DNA from: Nodosilinea sp. E11
GTDB lineage: Bacteria > Cyanobacteriota > Cyanobacteriia > Phormidesmidales > Phormidesmidaceae
Length of the DNA: 64,000 nt
Direction: 5' to 3'
Assembly: GCF_032813545.1 (NCBI RefSeq)
Contig: NZ_CP136520.1
Span: 180,001 to 244,000, forward strand
Part shown: piece by piece, positions 52,931 to 61,942 of the stretch
Layout: every line of letters starts with the position of its first letter
Position numbering within the stretch: the stretch's first letter is position 1
Notes under the pieces: model-generated
What the model was told of the DNA's origin: nothing
The model's database searches: none
The model's input: only the letters and a program-made list of their open reading frames with translations
Made by a program: the position numbers and the translations under genes

Positions 52931-54483
52931 TGAATCCCGGAGAAGCGAAACAAATCGAGCAGGATTATGCTCACACTACCCTGGCCTCTAGCGAAATGGC
53001 AGCGGCCACGGCTCAATCGACTGCCGAGGCAGTACATGCCTTTATCCAGATGCTGCGCGAGCGGCTACAGGCGGCTCGACAGAAGGAGCAAGACCCGGAA
53101 ACTGAAGCACAGGATGCTCAGTCTGAGGATGCTGTAGATCTGCCTCAAGCCGTCGCCGAGCCCATCGAAATCAAAATGGGCCGCGAGATTGTCTACCGCG
53201 AGGGCTATGCCGATAAAGACCCCGTCAACAAGCTCAATGCCAATACGCTAAAGCTGCTCCAGGCCGCAGTAGATGCGCCTCCGCAGCCGGGCGCTGAGGC
53301 AACTTCCGGAGCCAAAGGGACAATCAATATCAAAGCTGGAGATGAGCTGGTTTATCGGATGAGCAAAGGGGCGGTTGAAACCAACCGGCTAGAGCCTGAT
53401 CAACTGGATCAGGCGAGCGTTTCTTCCCCTAGAGGCGTCCGGGAGGCGTCAACAGCAGCAGATCCCAAGTTGGCGGATGAGACTGTGCCCTCTATGCCGT
53501 CGCCTGTGTCCTCAGCAGAGGCCACTATAGAACCTGAGCCTAAGGAAAACCCGGCCCTTGTAACGGCTGTAGAACCAGAGCAACAACCAACCGCTAACCA
53601 GCCTGCACCTACCCGAGTTGCGGCTCAGCCTCTGGCCATGGCCTCCCCTAGGGTGGTCTCCATCCTCAACGTAATGGAGCGCCAGAACCAGCAGGTGGTC
53701 GAAAAAGCCACCCAGAAATGGATGCAGCAGACCACTCAGGTGATGCGGCGATCGTCCCAGCAGTTGACTGAACGGGTGGTGGCTCTGGCGGCGAATATCC
53801 GCAGTCGGCAGGTCGCCTCCACAGCGGTGGATTTGCTCCAAAAGTACGGTACCGCCTACAGCCCTGGTCGAGGCTTCTATGTGGCTGAGAACTACGTGGT
53901 CAGCTCTAAGGGCCGCATGGTCACCGTCTCAGACCGCGAAGGCATTGAACTGATGACGGCTCGCAAAACTCGATGGGGATTGGACATCCTCAAAAACGAT
54001 ATGGTGGCCTCCCAAGAGGCCGACTTCATGAAAGCCCGCCAGCAGATTCAGATCCAGGGAGTGGATGGGTTGTCACCAGAGCCTCCTATGCGGGTGCGAC
54101 AGTTGGGCAACCTTGCACCAGCCGGGGACAGGGGCATCACCCGCGATCTCACCGCCCTGGCCCTGGCGAAAACCGCCCGCAAACTGCTCGATGTCACCGG
54201 CAGTCGCCCCAACGTGCAGGGCAAGCGGGTCTTCCAAGGGGGCAGCCAGTACCGGATTGAGGAGACCCCCAATAGCCTGAAAATTCAGGCGGGAGAGCGA
54301 GGTCAGATTCTCAGCATCGACAACGGCAAAATCAAGTCTGATCTCACTTCTAAGGATGTTGCTTATTTCCGGTTCATTGACCGGGAACTCAGCCAGGATT
54401 TGCAGCGGCATCAACCGGCGACAGTGACACCCCTGAACAGCCGACAACGCAGCCGCGCCGTGGGCATGGCCATGGGTGAGTAG
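52918..54483 (+). CDS. 521-aa protein with repeated G-x-E-(I/L)-VYR motifs and a shared C-terminal module
   Basis: I do not recognise the protein as a whole. Two related segments read IEIKMGREIVYREG (residues 82-95) and INIKAGDELVYRMS (138-152). The middle third is acidic and Pro-rich. The C-terminal 60 residues (GSQYRIEETPNSLKIQA, then GQILSIDNGKIKSDLTSKD) align with the end of the 2226-residue polyprotein. ATG 52918 has AGGAGG 5 bases upstream. Large acidic linkers suggest a scaffold or DNA-binding role. Confidence 0.55.
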   Translation: MQAVVNPGEAKQIEQDYAHTTLASSEMAAATAQSTAEAVHAFIQMLRERLQAARQKEQDPETEAQDAQSEDAVDLPQAVAEPIEIKMGREIVYREGYADKDPVNKLNANTLKLLQAAVDAPPQPGAEATSGAKGTINIKAGDELVYRMSKGAVETNRLEPDQLDQASVSSPRGVREASTAADPKLADETVPSMPSPVSSAEATIEPEPKENPALVTAVEPEQQPTANQPAPTRVAAQPLAMASPRVVSILNVMERQNQQVVEKATQKWMQQTTQVMRRSSQQLTERVVALAANIRSRQVASTAVDLLQKYGTAYSPGRGFYVAENYVVSSKGRMVTVSDREGIELMTARKTRWGLDILKNDMVASQEADFMKARQQIQIQGVDGLSPEPPMRVRQLGNLAPAGDRGITRDLTALALAKTARKLLDVTGSRPNVQGKRVFQGGSQYRIEETPNSLKIQAGERGQILSIDNGKIKSDLTSKDVAYFRFIDRELSQDLQRHQPATVTPLNSRQRSRAVGMAMGE

Positions 54484-54485
54484 GA

Positions 54486-57400
54486 ATGGTAGAAGACGCC
54501 CAACAGCAGATGGTGAACCACTTCACTGCCCATTTCTTGGGCGGTGAAGGGTTTACGACGATCACCACCGCCCGACAACAGGCGGCGCTGGTGTTGGGCA
54601 CGCCGGTCAAACCCGGCACGGCGCTGGCGAAGCAGGTGGATGAAGCGGTGGAGGGGGCGGTGGTGCGAGCAGCCCAGGGGATTCTTCAAGCCTCGCCTAC
54701 CCCCCGCGACGCCTATGAGCGGCTGGTCGAATTGCACAACCGCCAGCCAGCCCTGAATGTTCGTTCCTCCACCAGCGTGTTGCAGCAGGCCTACAGCACG
54801 CCCATTCCCATCGCATTTTTAGCTTCTACCTTGGCGGGCATTACCCCAGAGACCACTGTCTACGAACCCTCCGCCGGGCATGGCGCATTGCTGGTGGGAA
54901 CTGACCCCACTCAAGTAAGCGTCAATGAACTCAATCCAGACCGCGCCGCTGACTTGCGGGTTCAAGGCTACACCGTCACGGAGCATGACGCAGCGGAGTA
55001 TCAGCCGGAACGTCTGCATAACGTGGTGATTGCTAACCCTCCCTTTGGCGCGGTGCGAGATGCACAGGGGCAGCGCAAGCGGTTCAAGTTGCCCGGCAAC
55101 CTGCGGGGGACGACCCAGATTGATCAGGCGATCTCGTTCCAAGCTCTAGGGGCGATGAAGGACGATGGTCGCGCCGTGCTAATTCTGGGCGGCAAGCTGG
55201 GGGTAGACGCAGAGCTGCGGTCTGAGCGCTACAACAGCCTGGAAAGTCGAGGCTTCTTTTATGCCCTATATCAGCAGTACGCCGTTACCCAACACATTTC
55301 CATTTGGGGTGACCTGTACCGCAAACAGGGTGCGGGTTTTCCGATTGATTTGATTGTGATTGAAGGTCGAGGACGGTCTGAACGTCCGTTACCTGCCGCT
55401 GATGTCCCGATTATCTACAAGTCGTTTGCTGAACTTAAGGAGTTGATTCCCCATGAACCTATCCACCACGCCCGTATCTCCCTGGACGTACCCGTTCATG
55501 ACCAGCAAGTACCCCAGCTTTCCCAATCTCTGGACGCTGGAGGGCCTGGGAACGCTATTCATCGTCAAGGTGCCACCAGCGCTAGAGCAACTGAGCGAAG
55601 CCACTTACCTGCAGTTGATGCAAACTCGACTGGACAGAATGATTCAGGCCTCCGTCTCGGAAACCTCCCAAATCGAGACGCAACAAGGGCTGGCCACGAC
55701 CCTCAGCGAATTGGACTGGGCTCAGGAGATTCCGATACTGGAGCCGGACGAGGAGCCGGACTTGGCTCTGGAGTATTGGCGGCAGCAGTGGGCGGAAACC
55801 TTGATTCGGAGCAATTGGCGGTTTCAGGAACGACTGGGCCACTACGGGGGGATCTTTCCGGTAACGCCCGTAACCCCCAGCTATCCAGATTACCTGGACT
55901 GGCTGAGCCTGCACGACGAAACCACGCTAGAGGCGTGGCTGAACGAACTGAGCCTGTAGCCCTGCACCCAGACCTGATTATGAATACTCCTCTTTCAACC
56001 GGCGAGGCTGTGGCCCCGTCGGCAGACACCTATGATGTCCAGCCCCGGCAGGTGGCCTATGTGCCCAAAAGCAAAGGCTTTTCGACTCAAACCCTGATTC
56101 CCTTCAACATGGCCAGTGCGGCCCAGCAGGCACTGGAGTGCTTTGAGCAGCACCACGGCGACATTGATGAGTACCTGGCCACCCGACTGGGTTATGGTTC
56201 TGTTTCTGAACTCCACGGCTACTTCAGCGCTGAGCAGGTCGATGCCTCGGCCCTGGCGATCAGCAATATCGAGCGGGGGGCCGGGTTCATCACGGGCGAC
56301 CAGACCGGCATTGGCAAGGGCCGCATCTGTGCCAGCATCATGCGCTATGCCCAGCAGCAGGCTAAGATCGCCCTATTCATAACTAAGGACAAACCCCTCT
56401 ATGCCGACATGATGCGCGATGTAGGGGATATCGGGATGCGGCGGTTTTCGCCCTTCATTACCGATAGCGGTACTGAGATTCCGCTAGCCAATGGTGCGGC
56501 GCTGAAAACTGCCGGGGCCGCCAAGCAGAAGGCGGAAATGCAGGCGATGATTCAGCGGGGGAACCTGGGCCGCTACAGCGCGGTGTTCACCACCTACAGC
56601 CAGCTTCAGACCGTAGGAAAGAAGGAACCGTTACGGCGCACGTTCCTGAGACGGATGGCTCCAAATGCCATCTTGATTCTGGACGAGGCCCACCAGGCAG
56701 GGGGCAGTAAAGGGGGATGGAAAGAAGCGGGGCCACCGGATCGGGCGGATTTTGTGCGAGAGTTGATCGACCTGTCTTCGGGAGTGTTTTACTCGTCGGC
56801 GACCTATGCCAAACGGGCCGATGTGATGGATCTCTATGCTCGGCGCACTGACCTGCGGCTGGGCGTGAGCAGCATGACGGCGCTGGAGAATATCTTGACG
56901 CGGGGTGGAGTGCCGCTTCAGCAGATTGTCGCCAGCAAGTTTGTCGCCTCCGGGCAGATGCTGCGCCGCGAGCGCTCCTATGAGGGCATTTCGTTTCAAG
57001 CCAAGACGGTGCCGGTGGATCGGGAGGTAGCGGACGACTTCTCGGCGGCGATGCGGGCCATTAAGGATTTTGACCGGGCCAAGCAGAAGGCGGTGAAAGC
57101 GATCAGTAATGAGGCGAAGGCGGAAGCGAAGGCCTTGGGGCAGGATGGGGCGATTGGCGAGGTGGGAGCCAGGAGTACCAACTTCACCTCGTTGATGCAC
57201 AACTGCATTGAGCAGGGTCTGTTGGCCCAAAAGGCGGATGCGACGGTGGAGGAAGCCATTGCGGCCCTCCAGAGGGGCGAAAAGCCTGTGATTACGGTAG
57301 CCAACACCATGGGCAGCTTCATCCAGGCCCATGCGGAGTCCCAAGATTTGAGCCCTGGGGATGCAATGAACTTGTCCTTTGGGGATCTGCTGGAGCGGTA

Positions 57401-60400
57401 TCTGGAGCGATCTAGGGACGTGGTGGTGACAGACTACCAGGGCCACTCCACTCGGCTGCGACTCAGCGATGAGCAATTAGGCGGCGATGCCGTTCTGGCC
57501 TATGAAGAAGCGCTGGACTGTATTCGCGAGAGTGACTTCACCGGCATTCCCATCAGCCCGATTGACTATATTGAGCAGCAACTGGAGCGGGCGGGCTACC
57601 GGGTTACCGAAGTCACCGGGCGGACGGCGGGCATCGAGTATGGGGCCGATGGCACCATGGCCTACAAGGTTCGACTGGGGGAGGAAAAGAAGGCCAAGGG
57701 CAAGATCGATGCCGTGGCCCAGTTTAATGCGGGTGATGCGGATGTCATTCTGCTCAACTGCTCGGGTTCGACCGGGATTTCGCTCCATGCCTCAGAGAAG
57801 TTTGCTGACCAGCGGCCTCGCCACATGATTGTGGCCCAGTCGGAACGAGACATTAACGTGTTCATGCAGATGTTGGGGCGGGTGCATCGCACCGGACAGG
57901 TGGCGCTGCCTGCTTACACGCTGCTGATGGGAGATCTTCCAGCCGAAAAGCGACCGGGGGCAATCCTCTGTCGCAAGATGGCGAGCCTGAATGCCAACAC
58001 CACAGCGGCACGGGAAACGGATATCTCGCTGAACACCGTCGTAGATTTCATGAACCCCTACGGGGAGCAGGTGGTGACGGAACTGCTGGCGGATGACCCA
58101 GACCTCAATGCCAAGCTAGATTTCCCCGCTGCTCAAACCGGGAACGATGCCTCGGATATTGCCCTGATCAAGAAGGTGACAGGGCGGATTCCGCTGTTGC
58201 CCATTGCTGAACAAGAAGCGGTCTACAGCCTGATTGAGTCGGAGTACCGCGACATGGTAGATCAGGCCAGGGCGATGGGGGAGAACATTCTGGAAGCGGA
58301 TCAGCTGGATTTGGAGGCCAGGCCGCTGGCTCGGATGGAGGTGATGGCCGATGACAGCGAGACAGCCAGCGAGTTTACGGGGCCAGTGTATCTGGAGTTG
58401 GTGGAGGCGAAGAGTGAGAGCAAGCCGCTGACCCAGCTCCAGGCGATCGATGTGGTGCGGGAGTCGGTGGGGTTGGCGGAGGTGACGTCGGTGAAGACTC
58501 ACGACTCGGATGCTCTGGCGGCAACAGCCCGTCAACAGACGGCAGCGACAATTACCGAGTTGGAAACGCAGACGAACCAGTATCGGCAGGCGGCAGTGGC
58601 CCAAAAGCAAGATAGCAAGGCGATTGAGAAGCTAAATGACCGCATTGAGCAGCAGCTCACGCATGTCTCTACAGTGCTAGAACAGTTCGTCCCAGGGACA
58701 CCGCTGCGGCTGGTGACACCAGCTAGCAAGACCATTCTCTATGGGGTGGTGGCAGGGGCCGATGCCAAAAAGCGGTCAGGGAGCCCGGCGGCACCGAACC
58801 GCTGGAAGTTGAGGATTTTGGTGGCAGACTCAGCCCGGCAGATTACGGTGCCGCTGTCGAAGTTCAACACAGGGCGGAGCGGAGCGCTTGATGCCACGGT
58901 GCAAACCGAAGATTGGTTTGGCAATAGCGTCTACTCGCTGTTCGACATGCAGCAAGAGGCGGGGCGGGTCAACCGGCAGATCTTCACGGGGAACTTGATC
59001 AAGGCGTTTGAAAAGTATTCCAACGGGAAATTAGTGAACTATACCGACTATCGGGGCGAGGTCTGCCAAGGGCTGATTATGCCCAAGGGCTTTGATATTG
59101 AGTCTGAACTGACCAAGGAGCCGGTGGCGTTCAAAGAACCACAGCAAGTGTTTAGGTTTCTAACGGAGCTGACGAATCGGCAGGGGACGGTGAAAACCCT
59201 CGATGAGTTGTTGCTGCTAAAGCCCCAGCAGGCGGGGGAGGGGTTTATCCTACAAGCGCCGAAGTCGAAAGAGTCGGGCGGGCGGTACTACTTGGATGAA
59301 GACTTGATTGCGGCGGCGGGATCGGATTTTTATTCCGTGGCCGATCGCATGGAAGTGGTCATTCCCCCAGAACGGCTGGAGCGGGTGCTGGGGGTGGTGA
59401 TGCACCAGCGGAACTATACCCTGGCGGCGTTTGAGTTTAAGGAGGTGGCGCGGCAGTTGATGGGGGTGTCGTTGCCGACGTTGGAGAAGGTGGAGGTGGA
59501 AGCGGTTAAACCCCCGATTGTTTCTCAGCCGGTTGCATCTGCAAATCAGCCCAGATCCGAGCCAGCCGTGGAAAGACCTGCGGTCGAAACTCCGGTGTCC
59601 CCACCCGCACCCAATCACCCCCCGATGGGTCAACTGGAGAAACGGATTCTACGGTTTTTGAGGAATGCCGGGATTGAGCAAGATGTGATGGCCTCCCAAG
59701 ACTTTCACCAGCGGATTGAGAATGAGCCCTTCATTCCGCTGGTGGTGGAGCGACAGGGGGATGAGCTGTATTTGACCCATTACCTGACTCAGAACGGCGA
59801 TATGTTCATCGACTCGGAGATGGTGTTTCGGGTGCGGGGCGAGGGGCATATCGAGTTTAAGGAGACAGCGGTACAGAGCCTGCGCGGTGGGGAGTCGCGG
59901 CTACCTGATCGCGCTTTTGCCCAAGTCTTCTCCAAAAACATTGTGCAGCAGGGGTTTGCAGAAGCTGCTCATGTCCAGCTTCAGGCTCAGGCAGCACCCG
60001 AAGTGGAGATGGTGACCCCGCAGGAATCGGAGGATGAGCGATCGCAGATGCCGAGTGATATACGGCAGTATCTGGAGGTGAAAGACCAGTACCCCGATGC
60101 GATCGTGCTGGTGCAGTCGCCGGATCAGCGGTTCTATGAGGCCTTTTTTGAAGGCGCTCGGCCCTTGATCGAGCATCTGGAGATGATTGGCACCAGCATG
60201 GAGTCTGGGGTGAAGGAACTCGGGCGGGTGCCGGTGGCGGGGTTTCCGGTGGGGAGTCTGCACAAATACTTGGATAAGCTGACCCAGCAGGGGGAGGTGG
60301 TGATTGCAGAGTTGGAGGGGGCGATCGCCATCCACCCCCATCATCCCCCCGAACCAACAGCCCTAGAAGAACCAACCCAAGCTCCTGTTGAACCGATTCC

Positions 60401-61166
60401 CCAACCCGAGACCCCAGCACCAGCGTCTAAGGAGCCTGAATTTCAGATACAAAATCTGTTTGATCTCGACCAGTTCAATGGGGCACCACAAAATGGACAT
60501 AAGGAGCGCCAGACTGCCGATCCAGCCTGGACTGCTCTAGTGAAAGACCTTCAACCAACTGCGCCATTGTCAGAGGTGACCGCAGATCCGCCGATACCCC
60601 CGTTGTCTAGCCCCACGGTTCCAGAAGTAGCTGACCAGGGGCAACAGGCCAACGATGCAGCGCCCAAGGCACCAGAACCCTTTCCAGGGCAAGCCTTAGA
60701 GACTTTGCGGGACTGGTACCGCGCGGCCCGTGACTTGGGCCACGACCCGCTGCACCTAGAACAGATCAAGCAGTTAGGCCTTTCAGCCAAACAAGCCAAT
60801 GGCGATGGTTTTGGCCTTGCGCCAAACCTACAGAAAGCGATGGCTCAAGATCTGGCTCAATATCAGGCGTTGCAGCAGCGGGGAGAATACGTGGCCCAAG
60901 CATCCCAAAAAATCTTGTCGGTGATCGGGCAGACCCGAGGCCCCCATACCCAGTTTCGCGGCAAAGTCTATGAACTGAAGCAGACCGCCGACCGGCTGAC
61001 TGTCCGCCGAGTGACGCCTCAACCCCAAACTATTTTAGAAATGGCCCAGGGAAAAATTCAGCGCACAGTGGTGACGGCTGAAGACTGCCAGCGGTTTCAG
61101 CGATTTGTGCAGCGCCTAGAATCAGACCGTGTTCCCACTCCAACCTCAGCAGGACTTGAACGATGA
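54486..61166 (+). CDS. Giant polyprotein: N6-methylase, strawberry-notch-type helicase, MutS-I-like domain
   Basis: The 2226-residue frame has a methylase half with YEPSAGHGALLV near residue 126 and VVIANPPFG near 181; a Gly/Asp/Arg-rich linker at about 325-495; a helicase with GDQTGIGKGRICASI near 604, ILDEAHQAGG near 730 and LGRVHRTGQVALP near 1131; a Pro-rich hinge; a segment QYLEVKDQYPDAIVLVQSPD near 1861 that resembles MutS domain I; and a last module shared with the preceding gene. Phage P1 DarB and plasmid polyvalent proteins combine methylase and helicase to protect entering DNA. That role is inferred here. A second ATG in frame is at 55980. Confidence 0.85.
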   Translation: MVEDAQQQMVNHFTAHFLGGEGFTTITTARQQAALVLGTPVKPGTALAKQVDEAVEGAVVRAAQGILQASPTPRDAYERLVELHNRQPALNVRSSTSVLQQAYSTPIPIAFLASTLAGITPETTVYEPSAGHGALLVGTDPTQVSVNELNPDRAADLRVQGYTVTEHDAAEYQPERLHNVVIANPPFGAVRDAQGQRKRFKLPGNLRGTTQIDQAISFQALGAMKDDGRAVLILGGKLGVDAELRSERYNSLESRGFFYALYQQYAVTQHISIWGDLYRKQGAGFPIDLIVIEGRGRSERPLPAADVPIIYKSFAELKELIPHEPIHHARISLDVPVHDQQVPQLSQSLDAGGPGNAIHRQGATSARATERSHLPAVDANSTGQNDSGLRLGNLPNRDATRAGHDPQRIGLGSGDSDTGAGRGAGLGSGVLAAAVGGNLDSEQLAVSGTTGPLRGDLSGNARNPQLSRLPGLAEPARRNHARGVAERTEPVALHPDLIMNTPLSTGEAVAPSADTYDVQPRQVAYVPKSKGFSTQTLIPFNMASAAQQALECFEQHHGDIDEYLATRLGYGSVSELHGYFSAEQVDASALAISNIERGAGFITGDQTGIGKGRICASIMRYAQQQAKIALFITKDKPLYADMMRDVGDIGMRRFSPFITDSGTEIPLANGAALKTAGAAKQKAEMQAMIQRGNLGRYSAVFTTYSQLQTVGKKEPLRRTFLRRMAPNAILILDEAHQAGGSKGGWKEAGPPDRADFVRELIDLSSGVFYSSATYAKRADVMDLYARRTDLRLGVSSMTALENILTRGGVPLQQIVASKFVASGQMLRRERSYEGISFQAKTVPVDREVADDFSAAMRAIKDFDRAKQKAVKAISNEAKAEAKALGQDGAIGEVGARSTNFTSLMHNCIEQGLLAQKADATVEEAIAALQRGEKPVITVANTMGSFIQAHAESQDLSPGDAMNLSFGDLLERYLERSRDVVVTDYQGHSTRLRLSDEQLGGDAVLAYEEALDCIRESDFTGIPISPIDYIEQQLERAGYRVTEVTGRTAGIEYGADGTMAYKVRLGEEKKAKGKIDAVAQFNAGDADVILLNCSGSTGISLHASEKFADQRPRHMIVAQSERDINVFMQMLGRVHRTGQVALPAYTLLMGDLPAEKRPGAILCRKMASLNANTTAARETDISLNTVVDFMNPYGEQVVTELLADDPDLNAKLDFPAAQTGNDASDIALIKKVTGRIPLLPIAEQEAVYSLIESEYRDMVDQARAMGENILEADQLDLEARPLARMEVMADDSETASEFTGPVYLELVEAKSESKPLTQLQAIDVVRESVGLAEVTSVKTHDSDALAATARQQTAATITELETQTNQYRQAAVAQKQDSKAIEKLNDRIEQQLTHVSTVLEQFVPGTPLRLVTPASKTILYGVVAGADAKKRSGSPAAPNRWKLRILVADSARQITVPLSKFNTGRSGALDATVQTEDWFGNSVYSLFDMQQEAGRVNRQIFTGNLIKAFEKYSNGKLVNYTDYRGEVCQGLIMPKGFDIESELTKEPVAFKEPQQVFRFLTELTNRQGTVKTLDELLLLKPQQAGEGFILQAPKSKESGGRYYLDEDLIAAAGSDFYSVADRMEVVIPPERLERVLGVVMHQRNYTLAAFEFKEVARQLMGVSLPTLEKVEVEAVKPPIVSQPVASANQPRSEPAVERPAVETPVSPPAPNHPPMGQLEKRILRFLRNAGIEQDVMASQDFHQRIENEPFIPLVVERQGDELYLTHYLTQNGDMFIDSEMVFRVRGEGHIEFKETAVQSLRGGESRLPDRAFAQVFSKNIVQQGFAEAAHVQLQAQAAPEVEMVTPQESEDERSQMPSDIRQYLEVKDQYPDAIVLVQSPDQRFYEAFFEGARPLIEHLEMIGTSMESGVKELGRVPVAGFPVGSLHKYLDKLTQQGEVVIAELEGAIAIHPHHPPEPTALEEPTQAPVEPIPQPETPAPASKEPEFQIQNLFDLDQFNGAPQNGHKERQTADPAWTALVKDLQPTAPLSEVTADPPIPPLSSPTVPEVADQGQQANDAAPKAPEPFPGQALETLRDWYRAARDLGHDPLHLEQIKQLGLSAKQANGDGFGLAPNLQKAMAQDLAQYQALQQRGEYVAQASQKILSVIGQTRGPHTQFRGKVYELKQTADRLTVRRVTPQPQTILEMAQGKIQRTVVTAEDCQRFQRFVQRLESDRVPTPTSAGLER
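55453..55959 (+). CDS. Nested gene in the +1 frame of the polyprotein linker, 168 aa
   Basis: This frame lies wholly inside the polyprotein gene. AAGGAG (55437-55442) is 10 bases before its ATG. The product is normal-looking: SWTYPFMT-like start region with KYPSFPNLWTLEGL, later ALEYWRQQWAETLIRSNWRF and PSYPDYLDWLSLHDE. Its codons favour G or C in the third position, while the polyprotein frame here is a low-complexity Gly/Arg/Asp linker with AT-rich third positions. It ends 20 bases before an in-frame ATG of the helicase part. I do not recognise a family. Confidence 0.65.
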   Translation: MNLSTTPVSPWTYPFMTSKYPSFPNLWTLEGLGTLFIVKVPPALEQLSEATYLQLMQTRLDRMIQASVSETSQIETQQGLATTLSELDWAQEIPILEPDEEPDLALEYWRQQWAETLIRSNWRFQERLGHYGGIFPVTPVTPSYPDYLDWLSLHDETTLEAWLNELSL

Positions 61167-61465
61167 TGACCCTAGCCCCCTTGCCCGCCGACTACCGTCC
61201 CCAGTCCATCGTGATTTTGTGCGATGGGCAAAAGGCTGTGCATGTGGATGGCAACGAAATGCAGCTCGATGTGGAGTGGACGGCGGAGCGCGAACCCGAG
61301 CGCCTGGAGATGTTTTGGGATGGGGTATTGGTCTATGCCCTGGTGAACCAGCAGATTACGGTCAACCGTCTGGAGTTGGTCACGGGCGCTGTCCACCCTA
61401 TGGAATGGATCTTTCAAACCCCAGCGGGCCAAGCCGATGAACTCAGCCCTTTGCACCACGTTTGA
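61163..61465 (+). CDS. Small unknown protein, 100 aa
   Basis: The soluble, beta-rich protein (SIVILCDGQKAVHVDGNEMQ, LDVEWTAEREPERLEMFWDG, LELVTGAVHPMEWIFQ) starts in the ATGA that ends the polyprotein and overlaps the primase remnant by 29 bases. No family is recognised. Confidence 0.6.
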   Translation: MMTLAPLPADYRPQSIVILCDGQKAVHVDGNEMQLDVEWTAEREPERLEMFWDGVLVYALVNQQITVNRLELVTGAVHPMEWIFQTPAGQADELSPLHHV

Positions 61466-61895
61466 TTGGCTCCGGGAGCAAGGACTGCCACCGCTGCCCG
61501 TGGCCCCAGCCTAAGACCCGACGCGCTACCCGGCCCGCAACCGGGATGGCAGCCTGAAACGCGACAAAGACGGGGCTCTGGTAGCCGCCTTCACCGGCAA
61601 GAACCCCAGCTATTTAAATGACTGGGGGGATTCTCCATCTGATTCAGCATACTCAGTACCAGGCTCGGATGCCGACTCAGACAGAGATTCAGGCCAGGGT
61701 GCCAACACCGCTGGTAGGGTTGGCACCCTAGGCGGTTGGCACAATCTGGTTTGGACTGATGTGGATGTGAAGCAGTTTGAGTCCCAGCAGGTCTGTGACC
61801 AGCGGATCGCCGATTGGCTTAGCCAATGCCCACTCTTACAGCATGCATTTGCCGAGCGCACCTCTCCCGGCAGCTGGTGGCGTTCCTTATTCTAA
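61437..61895 (+). pseudogene. Prim-Pol (bifunctional primase/polymerase N-terminal) pseudogene
   Basis: The frame reads FDWLREQGLPPLPVAPA, a TAA at 61512-61514, then DPTRYPARNRDGSLKRDKDG and AFTGKNPSYLNDWG. These are hallmarks of the Prim-Pol domain in cyanobacterial plasmid primases. The next expected part is found in another frame (LHLIQHTQYQARMPTQTEIQ), and the original frame resumes at GTLGGWHNLVWTDVDVKQF. After ERTSPGSWWRSLF it stops. So there is one nonsense change, two frameshifts and loss of the C-terminus. The active-site Asp pair in TDVDVK is still there. Confidence 0.7.
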
Positions 61896-61942
61896 TGAGA
61901 ACTGCCATATATCCTCGCTAAGATTTGATTTTATAGAGTTGA

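Larger units (their letters stand above)
27431..61895. mobile_element. Putative integrative and conjugative element at tRNA-Pro (right end unresolved)
   Basis: The block carries, in order: integrase, CI/S24 repressor against a divergent Ner-like gene and excisionase-like gene, DUF3987 replication protein, toxin-antitoxin remnants, an ABC-3C conflict cassette, ParA and a partner, a complete-looking T4SS operon with coupling protein, and a methylase-helicase polyprotein. The mating genes resemble the cyanobacterial MPF class (often called MPF-C). No relaxase is visible. The end at 61895 is the end of the operon, not a measured boundary. Confidence 0.75.
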
